Assembly (NCBI GenBank): GCA_964442525.1
Contig: CAYTZO010000008.1
Coordinates: forward strand, 1-27,569
Direction of reading: 5' to 3'
Length of the DNA: 27,569 bases
Origin: CAYTZO01 sp964442525
GTDB lineage: Bacteria > Patescibacteriota > Microgenomatia > UBA10105 > UBA927
This document shows positions 16,934-24,369 of this stretch, piece after piece. The first letter of the stretch is position 1, and each line of letters starts with the position of its first letter. Under the pieces are notes generated by a model. It saw nothing but the letters and a program-made list of their open reading frames with translations, ran no database searches and was not told where the DNA came from. The translations under genes and the position numbers were made by a program.

Positions 16934-18557
16934 ATGTTTTTTTCCGTAAAACCACAATGGTCGTTATAAAAAAGAACACCGCGCCCAAAGATAAACTATT
17001 GGCAAACGTCCGAAGTTTTGTGTCGGCAAAACGCACGACTATCTGATGGCTGCCCGGGTTCACCCAAAATGTCATGAGCCCGCGGTAGCTGGGGTCCTGA
17101 AACTCCACGGGCACTTGCCGGCCGTCAATAGTGACGATCCAGCCCGGGAAATATAACGTATTGTCAACGAGTCTTGTCTGCTTATCCGCTTCCACCGCAT
17201 AGGTGTGCTCCGTGGTGGTCCTTTTGAACGAAGTAATCTTTGCTGCCCCTTCAATTACCTCTATCGCGGAGGCTGGCGTGCGTTCCATAAACCGAACTGA
17301 CCAGATAGGACTACTTTCTCCCGTGTCCGTGGTTCCATAATAGACGCCGCCATAAAACGATTCCGGTTTTATGCTGTATCCCTTGGCTTTCCACATTGGG
17401 ATTGAAGTAGCTAGGGAAAGAATAATGAGGAAACCACCGAGGAGCCATGTATATTTTTTTGGGACACTTGCAACAACGATAGCCCCGAACAAAGCGCTGA
17501 GAAAAGTAGTGAGAGAAAGAAATCGCCAGGGAAATTGAAATTTTTGGATGAGAGTGAGGGAGTTCCATATCCAACCCGACCAATCGGTCATCATGAAAAC
17601 TGCTAAGATAAAAACGATGAGCGAACCGATGATGAGCTGCCGTTCCTTTGACCTTTTCAAAATGAAAAGCGCGCTGATAATTGCGATTATCTGCCCTCGC
17701 CCTAATTCTTTCGTAAACTGATTTCCTCCCCCATAATTCCACGGCGAATATAAAAACCAGCTCCAGGGAACAAAGCGGCCGGCAAAATCCCCTTTCGTCA
17801 CTATATCGCGGAGCGTATATTTCCCTTCAAAAAATGCCGGTACCCAAAAAAATGCACTGAGGAGAAACCCTAATCCAATTGCACCTATACCTCTCAGAAA
17901 AAATATCCTCCTCTCTTTCCGAGACACCGCAAAGACCGTAAGATGCAGTAGATAGAGCACAACAAGCGGGAAAAACATGAGACTTATGGCATTATGAGAG
18001 AGGATGAGTCCGGCCGAGCTAAGGGAGAGCACGGATATATATCTCATTACGCGCTTCCCGTCTTTGGCCAGAAGAAAAAGGCTCCAAAAAATCAGAGGCG
18101 GAAAAACGAACGCGACGTGTTCGCCGATAGCGCCCCGCAGCGTGAAATCAACGAATCGATACGGCGCAAATCCATAAAGAACCGCCCCCACAAATCCGGC
18201 AGGACTACCCCACTGCGCCCGAAGCCATAGGTACATGGCAAGAACACTCGCAACAAACGAAAGGGCAAAAACAAGTTTTGTAGAATCGACGAACGTAAAT
18301 CCAAAAAAATGAAATAGGGATGCAACATAGGAAGGAAGCGGGTAAAGAAACATGAGGACTGGGTGTCCGTATCCCCAATTAAGGTTTGCAGCCCACCGGG
18401 GAACAATATTCCCCTCCGATAAAGAAGCGTAAAAGTTCGCTATGCGCGCAACATGATCCTGTCCGTCGTGGGTAATTGGCAGACCCGGTTGAAGCAAATC
18501 CAGCGTCGGTAAAACGCTTAAAAGCACTAAAGCGATAAGGAGTAATTTACTTTTCAT
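16908..18557 (-). CDS. PTPS_related/YfhO-like polytopic membrane protein, GT-C-like (copy 2)
   Basis: A 549-residue paralogue of the protein at 8118-9716. Shared points are THDGQDHVARIANF (29-42), VPRWAANLNWGYG (52-64), YPLPSYVAS (72-80), a later FVD...RG-x-x-GE stretch, LSHN in a central helix, and an external beta-rich tail with LYFPGWIVTIDGR (468-480) and NPGSHQIVVRFADT, ending in one hydrophobic helix. The start is ATG 18557, with AAAAGGA six bases upstream. A longer in-frame ATG at 18587 would prepend ten polar residues to a good membrane segment. It overlaps the upstream gene by 11 nt. An outer-face glycosyltransferase role is inferred from topology, YfhO similarity and context. Confidence 0.72.
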   Translation of the reverse strand: MKSKLLLIALVLLSVLPTLDLLQPGLPITHDGQDHVARIANFYASLSEGNIVPRWAANLNWGYGHPVLMFLYPLPSYVASLFHFFGFTFVDSTKLVFALSFVASVLAMYLWLRAQWGSPAGFVGAVLYGFAPYRFVDFTLRGAIGEHVAFVFPPLIFWSLFLLAKDGKRVMRYISVLSLSSAGLILSHNAISLMFFPLVVLYLLHLTVFAVSRKERRIFFLRGIGAIGLGFLLSAFFWVPAFFEGKYTLRDIVTKGDFAGRFVPWSWFLYSPWNYGGGNQFTKELGRGQIIAIISALFILKRSKERQLIIGSLIVFILAVFMMTDWSGWIWNSLTLIQKFQFPWRFLSLTTFLSALFGAIVVASVPKKYTWLLGGFLIILSLATSIPMWKAKGYSIKPESFYGGVYYGTTDTGESSPIWSVRFMERTPASAIEVIEGAAKITSFKRTTTEHTYAVEADKQTRLVDNTLYFPGWIVTIDGRQVPVEFQDPSYRGLMTFWVNPGSHQIVVRFADTKLRTFANSLSLGAVFFFITTIVVLRKKTYATIPRTR

Positions 18558-20028
18558 CGAAAATCCTTTTCTCAATGATAAATCCATACGTCAGTTTTTT
18601 CGTATCAATAACTTTTCCCGTCTTTATGACCGTTTCGAGCCACCCCTGATAGGTCCATGGCTGACGGGGATCGGGTTCTATGAGAAGATAGACGAGCCCT
18701 TTTTTCTCTTTGCCGGGCAAATACCCGTACCTGGGCAGTCCATACCACCAAACAAGATAATCATACGGATCGGTAAACACAATCGGTGCAAAAACGAGCA
18801 AATTAAAAGACTTCCCCGCCGCGTCCCGGTAAATTGTGTCTATCGCTGCAATTTTCCCCTTGATTTTTGCCGTCCCTCCCTCATCTGGTTTGCCATAGAA
18901 TTTATACAGCCGTCCTCCCGCATCAATAAACAATATCGCGATAATAATGATGGCAAGCGGCCTTCCCCAATTTAACGAAAATAGTTTGGCTAGATATATG
19001 CCAAAAAGCACCGCAAAGAGCGCAAAAAAGGGCATAAGATACCACTGAAAAATCGTATAGGGATATGCCATATATGCAATATAGACTAACACCGGCATGA
19101 CGATAAGCGCTTTTATCAATCTGTTTTTACGCGCGATAAGGTACAAGACGCTGACGATCGCTACTGCCTTGGCAAAAAAATCAGAAATCCTGCCGAAGCT
19201 GATAAAACTTGACTTCAAAACAGGAATAAATTGCTGGAAATGTTGCCGTAAGACAAATGCATATGTATCCCTCTTGTCTGCTACTCCCTGGGTGCTTCCT
19301 GAAAAAAATTTCATAAGCGAGGTAACGGTTATATGGTCATGCCGAAAATCAAAAATAATAAGCGGCGAGAGGAAGGCGCTAATAATTGCACCATAGATAA
19401 GATAGTGTTTTAAAAGATTTTTCCCCTTTAAAAGGTATGCGAAAAGGAGGATGTTTGCCAAAAAAAACGGCGTGGCAAAGGCTATCTCCGCATGAAACAT
19501 GAGCCCGACAAAGAGGGAAAGAAAGAAAAACGAACGGCCGGCTTTTGTTTGAATCCAGTCAAAAAGAAAATAAAGATAGAAAAGCATATAGGGAATGGTA
19601 AAGTGGGGCGCCCAGATAAACGTTGCGGCCGCCGCCGCCCCGGGCGAGACGGCAAGGACAAAAGCAATCATGAGTCCGGTAAGGCGGGAAAAATATTTTT
19701 CTCCGATACGGTAACCCAGATATATCGATGCCATACTGATAAGTGTAAACAAATACATGACGCCCCGCGGGTCGCCGCGAAAAATAAAAAACGGGACCGC
19801 TAAAAAATAATAGTACAGCGGACCGAGAAACACCCCCCGCATGCCCGTATAGGGCCCGATGAGAGTAAGTTTTTTGTCTGCTACTATGGACTTTACGCCT
19901 ACCATGTCCCTGCCCTGATCATTGAGGAAGAGGAAGTTATTAAAAAGGATCTCTTCACTGCGTAGGAAAAAGCCTAAGATCAGTATAAGGCCTAGGAGGA
20001 AAGGGTACGGATTTATGTTCTTGCCCAT
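18547..20028 (-). CDS. Divergent GT39-like GT-C membrane protein
   Basis: A 493-residue polytopic protein. The first external loop is FLNDQGRDMVGVKSI (34-48), where the usual DE pair is replaced by D37 and D41. It is followed by GPYTGMRGVFLGPLYYYF (58-75), where a KPPL or HPPL motif would be expected. About ten membrane segments precede a soluble C-terminal region from about residue 390. The overall plan is GT39/RgtA-D-like, but the motif spacing differs from every other GT-C protein here. The ATG at 20028 lies 12 nt after the upstream stop, with no clear Shine-Dalgarno. Family membership is likely; catalytic competence and substrate are uncertain. Confidence 0.68.
   Translation of the reverse strand: MGKNINPYPFLLGLILILGFFLRSEEILFNNFLFLNDQGRDMVGVKSIVADKKLTLIGPYTGMRGVFLGPLYYYFLAVPFFIFRGDPRGVMYLFTLISMASIYLGYRIGEKYFSRLTGLMIAFVLAVSPGAAAAATFIWAPHFTIPYMLFYLYFLFDWIQTKAGRSFFFLSLFVGLMFHAEIAFATPFFLANILLFAYLLKGKNLLKHYLIYGAIISAFLSPLIIFDFRHDHITVTSLMKFFSGSTQGVADKRDTYAFVLRQHFQQFIPVLKSSFISFGRISDFFAKAVAIVSVLYLIARKNRLIKALIVMPVLVYIAYMAYPYTIFQWYLMPFFALFAVLFGIYLAKLFSLNWGRPLAIIIIAILFIDAGGRLYKFYGKPDEGGTAKIKGKIAAIDTIYRDAAGKSFNLLVFAPIVFTDPYDYLVWWYGLPRYGYLPGKEKKGLVYLLIEPDPRQPWTYQGWLETVIKTGKVIDTKKLTYGFIIEKRIFDEK
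18564..18570 (-). promoter_or_regulatory. Shine-Dalgarno AAAAGGA deciding the start at 18557
   Basis: AAAAGGA lies 6 nt before ATG 18557, inside the 3' end of the upstream gene. It is one of the best ribosome-binding sites in the window and selects the inner start over ATG 18587. Confidence 0.65.
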
Positions 20029-20040
20029 ATGCTGTACTAT

Positions 20041-21708
20041 CTACTGATTTTCTACCAAAACAACTCCTGGCAACCCATCAAGATAATAAAAAACCTTGAT
20101 TGGGCTGACCGACGGAGGAAAGTCGGACGGGTTTCCGACAAAAAGAGTATTTTTTAATTTTCTGTCTTCCTGCCAATTGATCGGCCGAAAAACATAAGTA
20201 TTAAACTTGTGTGTCTGGGCAAAGCCGCCCGATTTTGTCCCCCCGCCGCTTACATACGTCCGGGGATCATACTGACCGTAAAACAGAACAAACATATATG
20301 ACTGGTAGAGATTGTCCTTATTAGAAAATATTATCTCCTGATACCTCTCCTGATTGGATAAAACGAACGGCACTGCTTTGGCAAGGGCGTACTGAAACGA
20401 TTTCGATTGCTCTTTAGGAAAAACGGTAAAATAGTTTTCGTATAAACGCGCCAGGCTCAACACAATGACGATCGACAGAAAAATGATTCCAGCTAATTTC
20501 AACTTTTTCAGCGCATTTAGTGTATAGACGAGTCCGAACGACGAAAAAATCTGCCACGTGGGGAGAAAATTATAAGAGCGCATCGCATGGGGGGCCTGCG
20601 TGGCAATGGCCCCGGGGAGGGGGGCGAGAAAAAACCAAAGGAGAACAAGCCACTTTGCTTTTGAACTGGTCTCCCTGCTCATGAGAAAAGCTAATATGCC
20701 CAAAATGATGAGAGGAATTTCCCAAACATACAAAAGTCCCGTGCGGGGAATTTTGAACGGCTCTCCTCCCGAGTTCGTAAATAGCCACGATGGTTTAAAG
20801 TGAGAAAAGTACCCTTCCAGAAATACTTGTATGGGAAAAAAACGCCTATTATAAAGTATTTCTCCAACGATATCCTTCTTTGCCGCAGCCGCATTCCAAA
20901 GGAACACCCTTTTCTGGTACAGTTCCCAGTGGGCATCGGGTCTGAACGTGCTTGTCCCTGCAAATCGAATCATTGCCGCCGGCGAAAAGATATTCGCAAA
21001 AATTGGAATAAGCACAAGAAAAAAAAGTATAAATACCACTCTCATTGCTTTGCTTTTTTGCAGTATGCGGAGGAGATTTTCCCTATAAATAACTGCCAGC
21101 CCCGCCAAAAGAGCCGGAATCAATACTTGTCCGGAATAATAACTTATGGTTGAGAGGATGAAAAATACTAATGCCACAGAAACAAACCGTTTCTCTTTGA
21201 GCCCCTTGAGGAAAAACAATATACCGAAGACGAGAAAAGATAACGTGGCGTTGGATTCGTGTCCCAAACGGGAGATATACACATGCCACGGGCTTATTGC
21301 CAACGATAACGATGCAAAAAGTGCCGTCCCTTTTGCTACCGGCGTCTCCTTAGAAAACAAGAGAAGCACAAGGAAGTACGTGGCATAGATCGTCAAAATG
21401 CCGAGGATGACGGCGGGCAGTCGCACGGCCACTGCTGTCAGACCCAGCGCCCATACAAACGGCGTGACAAGAAACAGATACGTCGACCTTCGATAGTCGT
21501 CGTATCCGCGCTGTGACAGAAAAGGAAATTGCCCGTATTCATCAACGCCAATTTTTACGACTGAGTATGCGTTATACCCGATCGATGCTTCGTCAAGCGA
21601 GGCGGTCGGAGGAACTTCCCCTAGACGCCAAATGCGGAGAAACGCCGCAAGGACAACAATAGCGGCTAACATGATTTTTGTTTTCGTCGAGTTTGCTAGG
21701 AAATCCAT
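20041..21708 (-). CDS. GT39-type GT-C glycosyltransferase, tandem paralogue with altered KPP motif
   Basis: A 555-residue member of the tandem GT39 set. An N-terminal membrane helix leads to PPTASLDEASIGYNAYSVV (33-51) with D39-E40, then GYDDYRRSTYLFL (68-80). Its two paralogues have DYKPPL at the latter position. Roughly eleven membrane segments follow. The soluble tail contains YMFVLFYGQYDPRTY and GGGTKSGGFAQ, also shared with a paralogue. It would use a polyprenyl-phosphate sugar on the outer face, if active. ATG 21708 overlaps the SDR gene by 13 nt, and 12 nt separate its stop from the next start. Confidence 0.8.
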   Translation of the reverse strand: MDFLANSTKTKIMLAAIVVLAAFLRIWRLGEVPPTASLDEASIGYNAYSVVKIGVDEYGQFPFLSQRGYDDYRRSTYLFLVTPFVWALGLTAVAVRLPAVILGILTIYATYFLVLLLFSKETPVAKGTALFASLSLAISPWHVYISRLGHESNATLSFLVFGILFFLKGLKEKRFVSVALVFFILSTISYYSGQVLIPALLAGLAVIYRENLLRILQKSKAMRVVFILFFLVLIPIFANIFSPAAMIRFAGTSTFRPDAHWELYQKRVFLWNAAAAKKDIVGEILYNRRFFPIQVFLEGYFSHFKPSWLFTNSGGEPFKIPRTGLLYVWEIPLIILGILAFLMSRETSSKAKWLVLLWFFLAPLPGAIATQAPHAMRSYNFLPTWQIFSSFGLVYTLNALKKLKLAGIIFLSIVIVLSLARLYENYFTVFPKEQSKSFQYALAKAVPFVLSNQERYQEIIFSNKDNLYQSYMFVLFYGQYDPRTYVSGGGTKSGGFAQTHKFNTYVFRPINWQEDRKLKNTLFVGNPSDFPPSVSPIKVFYYLDGLPGVVLVENQ

Positions 21709-22751
21709 TTGAGTAGTTTAAAAATTCCCATTTTGGGCAAACTTTTATTTGAAGATGCCTTCCCTGATCCAATGGCTGCAAATGTTCCTTTATTGTTTAC
21801 GTACCACGCGTAGTTTTTTATGAACGTATCGGCGTTCGTTTTTTTCGGCTTCCAATGGAGCTTCTTTTTCACCTTCGTCGTGTCTGCATAGAGCGAACGG
21901 CCAATCATCGTATATTGATACACGCCCAAGGGAGAAATATTGAATTTCTCGAGCATGGCAAGAGTGAAGAGCGTCGCCTCCCGCGGCAGTGAGATTATTT
22001 TTGAGGTGCTGCCGGCATAATCGATGACCGCTTGAAATAGTTCCCTGAGCGTCAATATCTGATCGGCTCCAATGACGTACGTGTCAAGCCCTTCCCTATG
22101 ACTCGCCTTCTCGAGTGCATCGGATAAATCGATGACGTCAATGAATTGATATTTATTTGAACCGTCGCCCACCACGTAGATATTTTTGTTTTCAGAAATA
22201 AACTCAAAGAGGATCGCCTGAAGGCCAAGCCTGCCGACGCCGCTCACGACCGGACAACGAAACATCTGGATATTCATGGAGGACGCAAACGCAGACAGTT
22301 CCTTCTCTGCCTGTACCTTACTTTTGCCGTAAATCTCAATGGGCTTAGGAAGTGTCTTTTCCGTAACGGGAAGTTCCTCGGGGATGCCATACATGACGTT
22401 CGTTGAAGTAAAGACAAACGATTTTACGTTGTGCCTGGCTGCCTCCCGCGCGACAAGCGACGTACCAGAGACATTCGTTTTCCAAAGCAGGTCGTCGGGG
22501 ACTGATTTATCAGGCATACAGGCCGCCAAGTGATAGACGGTTGTAAACGGTCCATAGGCGTCAAAAGCGCGTACGACGTCTTTTTGTGAAAGAATGTCGC
22601 CGCGAAGGACGATGACGCTCGCTGAATTTGAACCCCCGGCAAGCCTGTCAAAGGTCACAATGTCCACGCCTCCCTTATCGAGTAAATACGTTGTGAGATT
22701 CGTGCCTATAAATCCCGCGCCTCCTGTGATGAGTACTTTCTGCTTTTTCAT
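21696..22751 (-). CDS. NAD-dependent epimerase/dehydratase (extended SDR)
   Basis: A 351-residue cytoplasmic sugar-nucleotide-modifying enzyme. ITGGAGFIGTNL (8-19) binds NAD(P), DIL (52-54) and YHLAA (73-77) are typical, and the catalytic residues are in TSTNVMYG (115-122) and YGKSK (Y141, K145). GDGSNKYQFIDVIDL (195-209) fits UDP-sugar epimerases in general, but the exact reaction cannot be assigned. The last 16 residues (LPKMGIFKLLKWIS and neighbours) are basic and amphipathic, and could dock the enzyme on the membrane. I chose ATG 22751, preceded by AGGTGA, over a TTG at 22769. It starts 4 nt after the upstream GT39 stop and sits inside the GT39 tandem set, suggesting it supplies their sugar. 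Confidence 0.84.
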   Translation of the reverse strand: MKKQKVLITGGAGFIGTNLTTYLLDKGGVDIVTFDRLAGGSNSASVIVLRGDILSQKDVVRAFDAYGPFTTVYHLAACMPDKSVPDDLLWKTNVSGTSLVAREAARHNVKSFVFTSTNVMYGIPEELPVTEKTLPKPIEIYGKSKVQAEKELSAFASSMNIQMFRCPVVSGVGRLGLQAILFEFISENKNIYVVGDGSNKYQFIDVIDLSDALEKASHREGLDTYVIGADQILTLRELFQAVIDYAGSTSKIISLPREATLFTLAMLEKFNISPLGVYQYTMIGRSLYADTTKVKKKLHWKPKKTNADTFIKNYAWYVNNKGTFAAIGSGKASSNKSLPKMGIFKLLKWIS

Positions 22752-22755
22752 GTGC

Positions 22756-22761
22756 TCACCT
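22756..22761 (-). promoter_or_regulatory. Shine-Dalgarno AGGTGA overlapping the upstream stop codon
   Basis: AGGTGA sits 4 nt before ATG 22751, and its TGA is the stop codon of the upstream GT39 gene. A ribosome terminating there would sit on the next initiation site. This selects ATG 22751 over TTG 22769. Confidence 0.6.
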
Positions 22762-24369
22762 GTCTGCAATGCGTATGGCTTCAGTTCCGTCGAGGTAGGT
22801 AATGGCAGAGAGCGGCGTACCGTCTATCTCCGAAGGCTTTCCGATGTAGAGCACGGTCCCGTCTTTTTCTTCTTTGGACCAGTCGATAGGCCGAAATTCG
22901 TAGTTTGCAAAATGATTTCTCTTTTCGGCAAAGCCACCCGAGGCAGTCCCGCCTTCCGCAAGATATGTTTTGGGATCATAGCGGAGATAAAATAAGAAAA
23001 ACATATATGGTTGTTCGAGTTTTGTCGATACGACGATCTTTTTATATTGACCGGAGCGACTGTCTGCGTACGCCGCTGCCTGTTTATATCCGTACTGCCA
23101 GTACTGGGAAACTTCTCTGTTCATGTGGACAAAATACATGTGCAGATAGTAAATAAAACCAGCACCAGCGGCAAGGACAACAATTCCGGCAACGACGTTC
23201 TTTCCCAAGTTTGCATTTTCCCGTATCCAGACATAATAGTGAAAGAGGCCCAGAGCGACAAAGAATTGAAATGTAGGTAAAAATACCAACGTGCGAATTG
23301 CATGGGGAAGTTCGGTTGTGGGCGATGCCGCAATCGGGGAAATCAGAAACCATGAGATCAAAAAGGCTTTTGTTTTGTCTTTTCGCCAGACGACAGATGA
23401 AATTCCCCAGATGAGAAACGGCAATTCCCAAAGGTATAAGAGTCCCATGTCGGGTGCGTGATGCCGTGGATTATCGCCCGTGAGAAAGAGCCAGCGGAAT
23501 GAATAATGCGATAAGTACCCCTCTGCAACGGTTTTAACCCATACGAGCCGCCTGTTATCAAAAACCGGCCCCCACGGATTGCCATTTTTTTTGTCTTCTT
23601 CCAGTTTTTTTACGCTTCGCGCCAAGAGTCCCGTCTGATCTGCAAGCGAGCTTGTCCCGCGAAGCCGCATGAAGGTATCACGATCAAAAAGTACCCGGGA
23701 AAGCGGGGCAATGGTCAGAAATCCAACCAACGCCGCCAAAACCAACTCCCTTTTATGTATAAGAAGCTCCTTCCGATAAATCCAAAATGAGAGAATGAAA
23801 AGAAGGGGCAAAAAGACCTTCTCGCTGTGATATGCATAGATGGCCAGTCCCGAAATAAAAGCAGATGCGAGGAGTCTTTTGGGTTTCATAAATGATTGGA
23901 AGAAAAAAACAAATGCCCAAATGTTGAGCGTCACCCCCACGTTCGCCTCGAATGCAATCCTCGAAAACTGTATGTGCCACGGGGATATGGCAAGAAGAAA
24001 CGACGCACCGAGTGCTATTTCCCGTTTTTTGAAAAGAAGATACGCAAGCTCATATGATCCCCAAACGGCCAGAATTCCAAAAATTGCCGAGGGAAGCCGT
24101 ACAACCCAGGTATCCAGACCAAAAAGTGCAATCGGCAGCGTAGCCAAGTACGCATATAGAGGAGGTTTATAGTCGTCAAATGAACGCAGCACTACAGGAA
24201 ATAGCGTACCGTATTCGTCCCTGCCCGTTTTGAGTATGGAGTATGCGTTATATCCGAGCGACGCTTCATCCCAGTCCGGACTCGGGGGGGTTTGCCCGAT
24301 TTGCCACAAGCGCAAAATCCCGGCTAAAAGAATAATTGCGACGAGAATGAATGTATGGATGCGTTTCAT
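22756..24369 (-). CDS. GT39-type GT-C glycosyltransferase, tandem paralogue
   Basis: A 537-residue polytopic enzyme. TPPSPDWDEASLGYNAYSIL (27-46) holds the conserved D34-E35, followed by KTGRDEYG (47-54) and SFDDYKPPLYAYL (63-75), the ArnT-like K-P-P motif. About eleven membrane segments follow, including SPWHIQFSRIAFEANVG, which is nearly repeated in the other paralogues (SPWxxxxSR). From about residue 451 an external soluble tail reads LEQPYMFFLFYLRYDPKTY, then GGT-x-SGGFAE and FRPIDW. The start overlaps the upstream GT39 stop as ATGA. It is predicted to use a polyprenyl-phosphate sugar donor; sugar and acceptor unknown. Confidence 0.84.
   Translation of the reverse strand: MKRIHTFILVAIILLAGILRLWQIGQTPPSPDWDEASLGYNAYSILKTGRDEYGTLFPVVLRSFDDYKPPLYAYLATLPIALFGLDTWVVRLPSAIFGILAVWGSYELAYLLFKKREIALGASFLLAISPWHIQFSRIAFEANVGVTLNIWAFVFFFQSFMKPKRLLASAFISGLAIYAYHSEKVFLPLLFILSFWIYRKELLIHKRELVLAALVGFLTIAPLSRVLFDRDTFMRLRGTSSLADQTGLLARSVKKLEEDKKNGNPWGPVFDNRRLVWVKTVAEGYLSHYSFRWLFLTGDNPRHHAPDMGLLYLWELPFLIWGISSVVWRKDKTKAFLISWFLISPIAASPTTELPHAIRTLVFLPTFQFFVALGLFHYYVWIRENANLGKNVVAGIVVLAAGAGFIYYLHMYFVHMNREVSQYWQYGYKQAAAYADSRSGQYKKIVVSTKLEQPYMFFLFYLRYDPKTYLAEGGTASGGFAEKRNHFANYEFRPIDWSKEEKDGTVLYIGKPSEIDGTPLSAITYLDGTEAIRIADR

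Noticed and set aside
18739..18750. WWYG in the soluble tail of the 18547-20028 protein, reminiscent of the STT3 WWDYG motif
   Set aside because: The aspartate is missing, the surrounding sequence does not match oligosaccharyltransferases, and the N-terminal loops lack the STT3 acidic motifs.
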